Assembly: GCA_037367405.1 (NCBI GenBank)
Contig: JAZKJV010001875.1
Span: forward strand, 203,041 to 267,040
DNA length: 64,000 bases
Reading direction: 5' to 3'
Origin: Ottelia alismoides
Taxonomy: Eukaryota; Streptophyta; Magnoliopsida; Alismatales; Hydrocharitaceae
The notes below the pieces were generated by a model, which saw only the letters and a list, made by a program, of their open reading frames with translations, did no database searches and was not told the origin of the DNA. Positions 20,504 through 31,559 of the stretch are shown here, in pieces (the first letter of the stretch is position 1; each line of letters starts with the position of its first letter). The position numbers and the translations under genes are program-made.

Positions 20504-21860
20504 CCAAGCCCATAGAGGATTTATTAGATCCTCGTAAGGATATACAACCATCGAGAAGCACCTCCAATCAGAGATCGAGTCAAAACATCACCCATTGTAC
20601 CTGATTAAATCGACTCTTAGAGACTTACATTTGGGGAAGAACGAGGGAGATTCGAGTTTGTATATCAATCGTCTATTGTAGATCATATTGGAGGCACGTT
20701 AGTGCACCATGCATCGACCTTGCATTTGAGCGCTTTTCCTACCACCTAATGTAACCCGTGTAAGACAAACATGAGGTGCCTCGATATTTGGTGAATTTGT
20801 CATTTCTCCCTCAAACTTGTTATTTCAAGACATATCATGAACAACTACTACCACGTGATTGAGCACATGACTTTTTAGACATTTTACGCTAGAGCCCTTT
20901 AGTTTTCATTGCTTCTCTGAACATGTCCTTACCGAGTTCCATCACTTGACACATCACATGATTATCTAGCATATTTTTGCATAAGTCCTCTAGATTTTCC
21001 ATATTTTGGACGAGATCTTTTATTTTCTGAAAAATACAAAAATACCCTTAAACAAAATATCGTATATAATAGCATATTTAATATGTATTAAAAATATACT
21101 AATAATAAAAATATTATAAAATACATAGTATTATACAATATACAATATTAATTCCATTTTGAAAAATAAAAATCGTTCTATTTTTAATAAATCCTTAAAG
21201 TACCAAAAAACACAAACTCATTAATCCATAAAAAAATATAAAATGCTTCTAAAAATCCTATAAAACTTATATACAATATATTTTACGATATTCTTCATAA
21301 AAATAAAACAAAATAAAAATTAAATATTAAAATCCATACAAATAAAAAATTTGCAAAACTTCAAAAATTCATAATTAATTCTAAAAAATCATAAAATACC
21401 TGCAATACCTTGTTGGAAAGTCATTTTCATCTATTTTCAAGTAAAGCTCAAACAAATTTTTTCTTCCTATTGCTACTTTAAAATGAAAAATACTTCCATG
21501 ATTTTAATAAAAAACATTGTTTTTAACTTTGAAAATACCTTGAAATCCATAAAAATTCTAAAAACTACTCAAAAATTCATAAAAATATGAAATAATATTA
21601 AAAACATAAAGTCACAAAATAAAAACAAATAAAAAATATAAAAAATCAAATACCTATATTTCTTTACATGTACATATATAGAATACTAAAAATAATACAA
21701 AATTCATAAAATCACCTAAAAATTTAGAAAATTCCATATAAATAAATAAAAATAAAGAAACCTTTACTTGTGTGACTCTCCTATTTTATCTTAGTTTACA
21801 TAGTTTGCATCCTTGAGTTCGGCATGCATATACTTATTATTGTACACATTAGTCTAGGAG
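20504..21860 (+). repeat. LTR of element F, right part (decayed)
   Basis: Continues LTR F after element 1. It repeats the late-LTR pattern in decayed form: CACGTGATT...CACATGACTTTTTAGACATTTTACG...AGAGCCC (20850-20900) parallels the CACGTGCTTGGCACGTG...TATTTTGCACC segment of the intact LTRs, then AT-rich DNA, then CCTTGAGTTCG (about 21812) parallels CCTTGTGTTCGACC near the intact LTR end. The end near 21860 is an estimate. No gene is seen. Confidence 0.5.
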
Positions 21861-21924
21861 TATAAATACGAAAAAAATATTTTTTGTGAATTTCAATTGA
21901 TCATCATAGCGATAGTTGTCTATA

Positions 21925-22913
21925 TTTGTATACGACCCAACTGGTTGATTTTTCAGTGAACATCTTGGTTATTGGATCAGCAATGTATCGACAACGAAAA
22001 ACTTGGTGACTGTGATATCATCACTCTGGATCTCCTGAATGATGTGATATTTCCTCTCCATGTGGTTTCTTCTTTGATGCTACAAGGGTTACTTTGCTTA
22101 TGCTATAGCAACCGTGTTTTCATAGATCAACGTGATGGGAGATTTCAATGAGGAAACAAAGTCAAGTTCCAGGATGAACTTGCATAACCACATCACTCTT
22201 TAGTAGCATCTGATGCGGCTATGTATTCTGATTTAGTTGTCGAATCAGTCGTGGTGTCCTGCTTTTTGCTTCTCCTACTCACAACACCGCCATTCAACAT
22301 GAATATGAACTACAAGGTTGACTTCATATCATTAACATCTGATTGGAAGTTTGAATCTATGTATCCTAAGACTTGGAGATCATTATCTCCATAAATCAAG
22401 ATGTAGTCTTGAGTTCTTCCTAGGTAGGTGAAAATTCTTTTCACTACAGTCCAGTGTTTCTCTCCATAATAAGATTGGTAACAACTTATCACTCCTACTA
22501 CATGGCAGATATATGCTCTTGTACACATCATGGCATACATCCGGCTTTCCACATCCGATGCATAAGGGTATCCAACCATGGCTTTATTTTCATCAATAGT
22601 TTGAGGAGCCATCCCTTTGGAAAAGTGAATACCATGTCTTAAGGGAAGGAAGCCTTTCTTGAATTACCCATTCGGAATCTTTCCAAGATTTTCTTGATGT
22701 ATCTTTTTGTGATAGTCCCAATATCCTCTTTTCTCTATTTCTGAATAGTACATCGAAGATGTAAGAGGCATAACTGATTATGAATTCATTAAATCATATG
22801 TGCCAACTACGAAAAGCTTAATTGAGTCCATGGATGGATTTCTTTAGCTTGCACACTTTTCCTTCCTTAGCCATGAATCCTTGAGGTTGCTCCATATAGA
22901 TATCCTCTTCGAG
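21925..22913 (-). pseudogene. Ty1/Copia pol remnant, RT C-terminal part and RNase H
   Basis: Read on the minus strand it gives, in order, YLEEDIYMEQPQGF (RT, about 22870-22913), a piece resembling VCKLKKSIHGLN, FKKGFLPLRHGIHFSKG, YPYASDVESRMYAMMCTRA, HWTVVKRIFTYLGRTQDY, then RNase H with DSTTKSEYIAASDATK (about 22200-22255) and a decayed ADPITKMFTEK (about 21960). This is standard Copia order. It has many stops and frame shifts, and the segment that should carry the YVDD catalytic motif appears deleted. The upstream half continues at 26191 beyond the solo LTR. It cannot make a working protein. Confidence 0.9.
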
Positions 22914-22918
22914 GTATC
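22914..22918 (+). repeat. Target-site duplication GTATC, left copy
   Basis: Matches 26191-26195; flanks solo LTR E. Removing one copy plus the LTR restores the Copia reading LNG-YLEED. Confidence 0.9.
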
Positions 22919-25900
22919 TGATGAGAGACCCGAGCGTGAGGCTAAGTGATATCAATGGCCGTAACGACCTCAACCACTCGAGTCGAGCTCAATCAAGAAA
23001 AATCAGACCGCCAACTAAATCAAACAAGCACGAAAACCAACGCAAGCGGTCTTGCTATTTATTTAACCTGGTATAGCCATCAGGGTCGAACACAAGGAGC
23101 ACGGGAAAATCCTACGAAGCAGTCGAGAAGTCTAAAAAGAAATGAAAACAATTTTGGTGGTTTTTAATTTTAAAGATTTTTTACATTTTCTTTTCTAATG
23201 AGAAAATGGCTAAGAAAAGAGAGAGTCAAACTCAAACAATTATTTTAAGGTATACAAATACTCAAAAATTCAAAATAAAAAATGTTTTGATATTTTTAAA
23301 ATATTCAAGTGTTTTTGGCATTTTATGGGCTTTTTCAGATTTTTATATGTTTTTCTAAAAATAAAAGAAAGGAAAAACAACAAACAATGTACAACTTGGA
23401 TGGAAAGGCACTTTAAATATTTAAAATACCTCTAAAATCCTGGCAGTAATTTTATGTGAAAGTATAAAATAAAATCTAACTACAGAAATTGAAAACACAA
23501 TTTTTTGATTTTTTATAGAATTTTTAATGATTTTTATAAGGTTTTTTGTCTTTTACAATTTTTAGGTGTTTTATAAGAGGTAATAAAATGAAACTGATGC
23601 AGAAATTAAAGCACCACAAAACAATTTTTTTTTGGAATATTTAAGTGTATTTTTCTATTTTTTGTGAGTTTTCTAAAATAGAAAAAGCACTTTTTAGGGT
23701 TTTTTATTTTTAGAAAATAACAAATAAAATCAAAATACGTCACAAAGATTACCAAAAATATTATACAATAGCAGGAGCTACTGGTAATGTTTTGGGAATT
23801 TTGGAGTAGTTTTGGTATTTATTTAATTAAAAACTCAACACATAGTTTATAGGGACCTAAATGCAAATTATTGAAGTTCATGTACTAAACATTAATACGC
23901 ATAAATAAGCAGTGGTCAAATGAGCAATTTCACCAATTAATTCCAACACATGCGTCAATTTAGATTCACGGGGCATAAATGCAATTCTAGAAAGTATTCA
24001 TTCAAAAGATAACATCAAACAAGTACAGGACTAGAATTGCAAATAACAGAAACTACAGGGTCCAAAATACAAATAGGTTCAACTACGATATTTAGTTTAC
24101 AGATTAAAATGTAAATTCAAATAAATGCAGGGTAAAAAGGGATACATACCCTTGCAACACGTGAGGCGTGTGTGGGGTGGACATGTGTCAGCCGCAGGAG
24201 AGGGCATGGACGTAGGGCTTTGATGGTGTCAGGCATCAGATCTGATGGTGCCAAAATAGTCGGGGATGTGGGGTGCACGTGGCCGTTAGATCCGACATTA
24301 ACGGTCTGACTAGGCGGCTGGATGGACGGTCGAGATGCAATCTGGATGGCTCTAGTCAATCCAGCGGTGATGGATTAATCTGGAAGAACAATGCCTGGGT
24401 GGACTTCACCGAAGCCAAGGACGAGATCCACAACCCCTATGATCAATGGGGAAGTGCTGGAAGGATCGCGGAGAGCTTCCACGTTGGCTGGTCGGCTCGG
24501 ATGGAGGCTCCAATGGCTGAATATGCATAGCGACGGTGAAGGCCTGGAGATGCTTCAGCGAGCTCTGAAATGGATGGAAGGAAGGCTCCCAACGTGCACA
24601 AGGTCCTGCAAAGGATAGCTATGACTCTGAGATGTACTCCGGTCCTGGTTATTGGGACTAATAGCGAAATAAGCGAGAGGGGGTGATGGTCGATCTCTGG
24701 AGAAGGTGAGGAAGGAGACCTCGAACTTAATATCGGCTAGATAGGCTAAGATTAGGGTGATCAGGATGCAGATCTAGATGGAGAGTGAAGGTGTGATGAT
24801 ATCGGAGTAGCTAGAATGGGGGAACGAAGCTCCGACCGGCTGGTCGGAGCAAACGAAGGTGTGGCGGTGCTGAGATGGATAATCAGATCGAAATGAAAAA
24901 AAACGAAGGGTAAAAGGTTCACCTAAAGGTTTGGATCGACTCTTGAGTTTCAAGCGAGGGGGGTCGTTGGATAATACCCTCGACCGAGCGGCGGAAGGCA
25001 GGGGAGGCTGCTCGCGACGGAACTCTGGCCACGAAAGCTGAGCTACGACATCGCTGCACAAAATCGAACGGCAGGTGGTGCTCCAGACGGTTGTCACTCT
25101 GCTGGAGGTGGCTAGGGTATCAAGAGGGATCGAGGCACAAGCTAGGGCACTGTGGAGGCGGAGAAGAGATTATATAGGTTTGTCGAGAGGCTGGAAAGAT
25201 CGGAGAGAAATGCGAGACCCGAGAAGGAATCGGATTGGGTAATGGACCCGCAAAGATGTCGAAGGTATGAGGAATATCAGGTGAAATCCCGAGGCAAGAG
25301 GAGAGCGGAGTCAGGCAAGAAAATATCGCAAAGAAACTCTAGCCACGAGGATCCGGGTCTGACCCAAGAAGGAGGAGACGTTGACCCGCGGTCAACATTT
25401 CGGCCGACCAATCAGAAAATAGTATTTATTAAATAGTTTATAAATTCAATAAAAAATAGTAAATGATTCTAAATTAAAAAGTGTATAAAATGAAAAATGT
25501 TTTCTGTTTTTCAAATTATTTTTCTATGATGTTTATTTATTTTTTGAAAAAAAAATTAATTTATATACAATATAGAGTATTATATACAGGTATATTATAC
25601 TTATGTATTTTGTAAAATTATTTTTATTTTTTTATTTTTACTAAAATACCCCTATTCTATATTGTATTTATTTACAACATAATTTTTGGAGTAAAAAAAT
25701 AATTTTTGTTTCATTTGTATTATTTATGTGTAGGTATCAAATAAATGAAGAAGGTAAGATATATACATGTATTATGCACAAGAAAGAGAGAGTTTTATTT
25801 TCTTTTTATTTTTTTCTATTTTTTGTTTTATTTTTAGAAATATATACAAGGAGATAAAAATAATTCTTTATTTTTGGCAAAAATAATTATTTATTTACAC

Positions 25901-26190
25901 ACATGATATGTACAACATAGAGTGGGCTCTATCTCTCTCTACTTGTTTTATTTGGCGATCAGGCCAGGGCCCTCTCTTGGGGTTTGGGTCACTCTGTATT
26001 TATTCTAAATATGTCCTTCCTTTTTCTTTTCCTTTATTCTTTTATTTTTACACAAATACATGCTAATTATGTAACATTAACAGATGCATGCATATTGCTA
26101 AGTTATTGTATTTACACGTATTTACACGATGCTTTGCCAAGGTAATTAGCTAAAATAAAAGAATAAAAAGCGATGAACAAGGATTCATCA
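22919..26190 (-). mobile_element. Solo LTR E, Athila type, minus orientation
   Basis: 3272 bp starting TGATGAGAGACC and ending GATTCATCA on the plus strand (so TGATGAATCC...CTCATCA on its own strand), with GTATC duplications on both sides and no internal region: a solo LTR left by LTR-LTR recombination. On its own strand it has the U3 GAGATA block (25922-25944), TATATAAT (25169-25176), a putative intron of 317 nt (24922 down to 24606; TTTAG|GTGAAC ... CCTTTGCAG|GACC), a GC-rich leader (24120-25400) and an AT-rich tail (23160-24110). It interrupts the Copia RT gene. Short frames in the GC block are not called as genes. Confidence 0.92.
25169..25176 (-). promoter_or_regulatory. Predicted TATA box of solo LTR E
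   Basis: TATATAAT on the minus strand at the AT-to-GC switch, homologous in position to the TATA of elements 1 and 2. It would drive transcription leftwards, away from the MYB gene. Confidence 0.4.
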
Positions 26191-26650
26191 GTATCCATTG
26201 AGAAAAGCGATCTTGACATCTAACCTTCTAGATGTCATTGTCTAGATGTGCAACTATGTTAAGTAACGTGCTGATGGATTTAAGCATGACCATAGAAGAG
26301 AATGTATCACGTAATTGATGCCTTATCTTCTTGTGTAACCTTTGGCTACGAGTCATGCCTTGAAGGTCTCTACCTTCCCATTGGGACCCCTCTTTCTCAA
26401 AAGATTCATTTGCACTCCATAGGTTTGACCCCTTTAGGTGGATCTTCAAGGGTCCATGCACCATTCTTTTGAATGGAGTATATCTCGGACTATATTGCAG
26501 GCATCGAGATATCTATGCCACGATCACCCAAAGCTTTATCAAATGAAGTCGGATCATCATCAGACTCTTCTGATACATTAAATCCATACCTTTCAAAGTT
26601 GTCTTACAACCCTAAAACTCCTCTCGATATTTTACAGGATCTTTAATAGA
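26191..26650 (-). pseudogene. Ty1/Copia pol remnant, RT N-terminal part
   Basis: Minus-strand reading gives, across shifts and stops, NFERYGFNVSEESDDD, AWTLEDPPKGVKPMECK, KRGPNGKVETFKA, LVAKGYTRR, MLKSISTLLNIVAHLD and DVKIAFLNG, the usual entry to a Copia RT. It joins directly to YLEEDIYM at 22913 once solo LTR E is removed. The first five bases (26191-26195) are also the right GTATC duplication. It ends about 220 bp before the MYB start codon. Non-functional. Confidence 0.9.
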
Positions 26651-26739
26651 AAACATGGATGACAACTCAAACTATAGAAAAACTCCCGGTCAATCTGAAT
26701 GGTTAGAAAGAGACGGATGTCCTGTGAGCTGTCTCCACT

Positions 26740-26746
26740 ACCAACC
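26740..26746 (+). promoter_or_regulatory. AC-II element (ACCAACC) upstream of the MYB gene
   Basis: ACCAACC, 124 bp before the ATG, matches the AC-II/SMRE motif bound by secondary-wall MYB factors such as MYB46/83. In this position it could link the gene to a wall-MYB cascade or to self-regulation. It is a 7-bp motif, so chance occurrence is possible. Confidence 0.35.
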
Positions 26747-26801
26747 CAGTCGAATATTGGACCTGGTCACGTACAAAGGTATGGGATAATGGGATCACCC
26801 A

Positions 26802-26808
26802 TATATTA
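26802..26808 (+). promoter_or_regulatory. Possible TATA box of the MYB gene
   Basis: TATATTA about 60 bp before the ATG, a plausible core promoter giving a short 5' UTR. A CT-rich stretch followed by TGTAG just before the ATG (about 26840-26865) could instead be the acceptor of a 5' UTR intron, which would move the promoter upstream. Confidence 0.3.
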
Positions 26809-26869
26809 GAAGCTGAGGGCTCCAGCTCTTGCTCATTGACATGCCCTCTCTCCCTCTTGCTGTAGAAAG

Positions 26870-27829
26870 ATGGTGAGGAAGCCGTGCTGCGACAAGGAAG
26901 GTCTGAAGAGGGGGCCATGGACTGTAGAGGAGGACAGGAGGCTCATCACCTTCATGCTCACCCAAGCTCAATGCTGCTGGAAAGACGTTCCTCATCTTGC
27001 CGGTACTACTCACAATTCACGACCCATTAAGTTGTATTCATTTTGATGAGATCAAATTATGATCGATCGATTGATCTGCAGGATTGCCGAGGTGTGGGAA
27101 GAGCTGCAGGTTGAGGTGGACCAACTACCTGAGGCCAGACTTGAAGAGGGGATTGCTGTCGGAGTCCGAGGAGAAGTTGGTCATTGACCTGCATGCCAAA
27201 CTCGGCAACAGGTGCGTGGATACGCGTATGCAGCATATCGATCGAGTAATCCGTATTTTTGAGAATGCACAAGTCTGATCGATCGTTCTGGATCCCATGA
27301 TCGCAGGTGGTCGAAGATCGCGAGGCAGCTACCCGGGAGGACGGATAACGAGATCAAGAACCATTGGAACACCCACATCAAGAGGAAGCTCAAGAGGATG
27401 GGGATCGACCCCATGACCCACCAGCCCATCTCCCAATCAGTAACCTGCACTGGTCAGTTTGGAACGGGCCATCATGCAGTCGACCAAGTTTCACCAACTG
27501 ATCTTGTCTCTGTCACGGAGGAACATAACTTCAAGATGCAGCCTTTGTTCGATCCTACCACATTGGATGTAGATGTGCCTTTGATGCAACATGACGAGTT
27601 TGGTGGTGCGGCTCTGATCACACCCAGCCCTTCTTCAGTTGCATCAACTTTCAGTTCTGCTTTCGATGATCCGCTACATGACATGGACTTGGTTGATTCC
27701 ATGTTTGACTTCAACAGCTTGGAATTTCTAAGTTTCGAAGAGGAACTAATGGTGGATCCTCTGGTGCAGTACTATGGAGGTGGCAGTGGGTTCTTTGATG
27801 AAAATTTGTGGCCGTTTGAGCTGTGCTGA
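26870..27829 (+). CDS. R2R3-MYB transcription factor, MYB20/43/42/85-like
   Basis: Nuclear DNA-binding protein of 261 residues from three exons: 26870-27002, 27082-27211 and 27307-27829 (introns 79 and 95 nt, GT..AG). Exon sizes 133 and 130 nt and their phases are those of typical plant R2R3-MYB genes. R2 begins [12 protein letters not shown]; its Trp set is PW, CCW, LRW. R3 begins [19 protein letters not shown] with Trp in GNRW and KNHW, and includes [18 protein letters not shown]. The run [14 protein letters not shown] after R3 fits subgroup 8, whose Arabidopsis members promote lignin and phenylpropanoid gene expression in secondary walls. The C-terminal part is acidic and ends [11 protein letters not shown], a plausible activation region. 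Oddities: TQAQCC replaces the common TNGQCC in R2, and GLPRCGK replaces GL(L/R)RCGK. Splice sites are intact and no stop interrupts, so I read it as functional. It is the only host gene supported in the window. Subgroup assignment is from memory of the family and is moderately sure. Confidence 0.92.
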
Positions 27830-29839
27830 AATGGATAACTTCAACTTCTCCCCTCCCCATTGGTTGTATTCGAATGTAAGGAAATAATTAATAAGTTGCA
27901 AATGTATCATAGATAAATAATATCCAGTTAATGAACTGCGTTGATACGTTTGCAGGGTGACTGGTTTCTAAATAAGCCGGAATCTATTGTTTTCTAATAT
28001 CTGCGTTTAGAACCATAAACTGGAGTTCTGATGTTCAAAAGCTTTAAGGTTGTGTGCAGTATCAAAAAACTTATTAAAAAATTAATTCGAGATACTGCCT
28101 TTCTTTGCATCCGGATTATATTAATTTATATATGCAACATCATTATATAGCTTTAATAAGTGGAAGTTTAGTCAACTATCTTCCAGTATCACAAAACGTT
28201 GATAAGATCTGTTTTTATTATTGCGATTGTGACAAGGAATTTCTGTCACCACAAAATTTGCACTGTATTTGGCAAAAAAGAAGAAGAATATCCTTTAGAT
28301 ATTATGATGGAGATTTTGCTATTTATCTAGTGTCATCACTGCCACAAATGATTATCTTTTATTTCTAAACAGTCGCTCGCGGAAGGAATGGTACGGAACA
28401 AAAATTGACAGGTTTATGTCTTAATCAACCGTCTCCAATACAGCAATATCGACATAAGTTGCATAACCGTGTCGAAAGAAGTTAGGCTATGCCACAAAAT
28501 GGTACCTTTTTATCAAGCTCTCATGCTCTTGGGGCACATCTTATGTGACTTTCTTCTTGGTATCTTCTTACTATATAGATATGTCGTAAAACCATGCCAG
28601 CATCCTCGTGCGAACTGCATATTATTAATGCATTTTTATTCTTTTTTTTGGTTTCCGTGCTGATCAAATTCTCTGTACTAGATGATGATATTATCTGCAT
28701 GGTTCGCATTCTGAATCCGATAGGGCATGCTTAGTAATATGGTTGGATTGAGTTTGAGTACAACATTTTCAAATGGTTGATAATGTTGAGAAGGCTCCAC
28801 CAGTTTATGATCCAAATGCATTCCATAAATGGATCTTGACCAGGCCGACTGCGTGGATGGAGCCCGCAATAAGGATTTATAGGATATGTTTATTGTGTAC
28901 CCATATATAAGTATATTTTGAGGTAAGGTATGTTTTGTCTGGGAGTCTTGTTACGTGAGAGCATTACTAATGAATTTGATATTCATTACTTAATATTAAA
29001 AATTTCACATGATTTCCTGAGCAAAAACACCAAGAAGCTCACATGAAATCATAAAATAATATATGCAACAAAACTGACTAACTGTGTTGAGAGAGCCACC
29101 AGGCCACACGTGACATCTGAGGCCCATGAGAGGTCGAGGTACAACCGCCCCTCTTCGCCGAAGAGACCCAAAGGAATACACTCCCCTTTGTTGCAGCTGA
29201 TCAAAACGAGCCGGCAATCGAGCAGAAGTTCCTAACGTCTGGTCTTGGAGGGTCTGCAGTGTCCGACAAGTTGGATACGTCCATCGTTGTATAGACTGCT
29301 CTCATGGTACTCGGAACATATCTCAATCAATAAAATCAACATCAACCAACATTGTATGACAATGTAATGCAAAATATGGGGGTCAAAAATTATTTTTATT
29401 TTAACTTTACAAAATATGTGTATAGTGTAAAAGTGTAGAGTGTCAAACCACATAGAGCAATGGGGATAACGGTAATTATTGTCTATTAATAAAAATAAAC
29501 GACAATTGTTTTTGTAATGTTCTACTTTTAAAACTTTTGTGATTTTTTTAATTATATTTAATTTTACCGATTTTTAATATTTTTATATTTTTTATGTTTT
29601 ATAAATTTTATTTTATTTTTATTTTTTAATTTTTAGTTTCTTTTTCTTTTTAAATATATAAGATTATATATATATTAAAATGTATATTATAAATACTATA
29701 TATTATATATATAATCAATATATAAAAATCCAAGAAATATATACAAGTATAGTCGTTTTTTTAAAGGTTTAATATAAGTATAGATTTTTATAGTTAATAA
29801 TAATAAGTATAATAACTACATAAGTGTATTTAGTATAAA
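27830..29839 (+). other. MYB 3' flank and 2 kb without recognisable genes
   Basis: The first 100 bp (GAAATAATTAATAAG, GATAAATAATATCC) may hold the MYB polyadenylation signals. Beyond this, frames are short and show no family I recognise. A GC-richer patch at 29095-29290 stands in AT-rich DNA but has no clear match to anything else here. From about 29520 the sequence becomes very AT-rich like the LTR tails and may be the left side of the element G remnant. Confidence 0.5.
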
Positions 29840-29851
29840 TAGTACACATAG

Positions 29852-31048
29852 GGTTTCATTTTTTCGAAGGGGGGAAAGCTGATTCTCTTGAAACATGTCC
29901 TCTCAGCTATCCCTATTTTCTTCTTCTCTACTAGATTGATGCCAGTAGGAACACACAAGAAGCTGGAAGCGATGATGAAGAGATTCTTCTGGTCAGATGG
30001 AAAGCAGCAAAGAACTGGGGTGCATTTGGTTGGTTGGGAGGAGATGACGCGCCCACAAAATGAAGGTGGCTTAGGGATTCGGGATATGGCTTGTATGAAT
30101 AAGGCACTCCTGGCAAAATGGATAGTTTGTATTTGGGGAGATTCGGATAGCTTGGCAGCCACACTACTACGCGAGATCTATGGAGTCCGAGGCGTACTTG
30201 AAGTTGGAAGAACTAGGTTTCAATCTCCTCCGTGGTGTGGTGTACGCGAAGTCTTACCTTTGTTGGCTCCGAAGTTACGATCGAAGATCGGCAATGGGGA
30301 AGTTTTCCATTTCTGGAGAGACGATTGGACAGGGGATGGGACACTTTGCAGCAGGTTCCCAAGGTTGTTTGCTCTTGCATCTATGAAGGAATGTTCTGTA
30401 GCTCAGGCGGGGGCTTCAGGGATGTGGGATCCGCAGTTTAGGTCAGTACTCTCTTCTTACCGTTTGGATGATTTAGACAGGATGCAGTCTGAGCTGCCCA
30501 CGCCAGATTGTCTTATAGAAGGTAGAGACCATTTTCAATGGGATGGTGGCAGATTCTCGACAAAGAAGGCATATAAGGAATTCAGGGAGACTACAGTGGA
30601 CGTGGATTATGACCTTTGCCAAGATATGAAGATCATATGGGCTAGTAAGATTCTGTGCAGAGTTAAGGTCTTCCTTTGGTGCTTGAGGAGGGGCAGATTG
30701 TGTGACAAAGCAAGAAGGGGAAGGCTCTTTGGCATTGAGGACACTCAGTGTGACAGATGTAGAGAACAAATTGAGGATTCTGATCATTTGTTCTTCAGGT
30801 GCCCAACATCAGAACAGTTATGGCAGGAGGTAGGGGTAACTTGGGTGTCGACTGGAAGTGCAGTGGATTTCTGGAGATCAGTGAGATCGGTAGGGGGAAA
30901 CTCAACAGATGATTGCACCCTACCTTTTGCACTCCTTTGGGCTATTTGGAGCGGAAGGAATGATGTCATTTTCAAAAATCAGGGGTTTTATCCGGAAAAT
31001 GTACTCGCTCATTGTAACTCTCTGTCTCACTTCTGGACCTCCAGATAG
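29852..31048 (+). pseudogene. LINE ORF2 C-terminal fragment with zf-RVT domain
   Basis: Open frame of 398 codons with no proper start; upstream it runs into a stop at 29849-29851, where the truncated end meets flanking DNA. It begins inside the region after the RT palm (SKGGKLILLKHVLSAIPIFF), continues with typical plant L1-type text (GGLGIRDMACMNKALLAKW, ...FHFWRDDWTGDG), and ends with a zinc-binding RVT domain: IWASKILCRVKVFLWCLRRG, then CDRC...H...C (C-x2-C-x8-H-x4-C), then WAIWSGRNDVIFKNQ. RT and endonuclease motifs are missing. The surviving 1.2 kb has no stop or shift, suggesting a fairly young, dead-on-arrival insertion. Confidence 0.92.
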
Positions 31049-31137
31049 TGTACTCTCTCTCGTTTTTAAGTAATAAATTTTCTTCCTGCGGTGAATCCCA
31101 ACTCAGGATGTCACCCTAGCATTTTTTCAAAAAAAAA
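29852..31137 (+). mobile_element. 5'-truncated LINE (L1-type)
   Basis: Covers the ORF2 fragment plus an 89-nt 3' UTR with AATAAA (about 31071) and a terminal run of nine As (31129-31137). 5' truncation is typical of target-primed insertion. I could not find a convincing target-site duplication in the AT-rich flanks. Confidence 0.8.
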
Positions 31138-31559
31138 CTATATATAGTAAAAAAATTTAAAATAAAATGTTTTTGTATTTTTTATATTTTCTCTATTTTT
31201 GTGTTTTTCTTATTTTTTTGCTAATATTTAGGTATTTTTAATTGATTTAGAATGTCAAAATGATGACATAATAATAGGCTTGATTTTTTGGGGTTTAAAA
31301 AATAGATTAATTTTTCATAAATAGCCAAAAGTATTTTTAATATATAATATGTCATAGAAATAAAAATAAAAAATAGAAATAAATATTTTTATATTTTTTA
31401 TATAATTTTTATTGATTTTTATGTGCTTTTATGGGTTTTCAACTTTAGTGTTTTTCCTTTATATCTGTTTTGTTATTGTTGGTCTAAAGTTATATTAGAT
31501 AGAAATATATGATACATATTTTTTAGAATTTTTAAATAAAGTTTGATCATTTTCTTGAG
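31138..31559 (+). other. AT-rich stretch, probably LTR tail of remnant G
   Basis: T-rich sequence with repeated TTTTTATATTTTT words resembling the last third of the intact LTRs, lying just before an Athila leader remnant. No primer site survives. No gene. Confidence 0.35.

Noticed and set aside
22942..22946. CTAAG as the left border of solo LTR E, with the LTR starting at 22947
   Set aside because: It does not match the right flank; moving the border to 22919 gives a perfect GTATC duplication, proper TG/CA ends and a continuous Copia reading.
28105..28368. 87-codon plus frame downstream of the MYB gene
   Set aside because: Low-complexity AT-rich composition, no family resemblance and no supporting gene structure.
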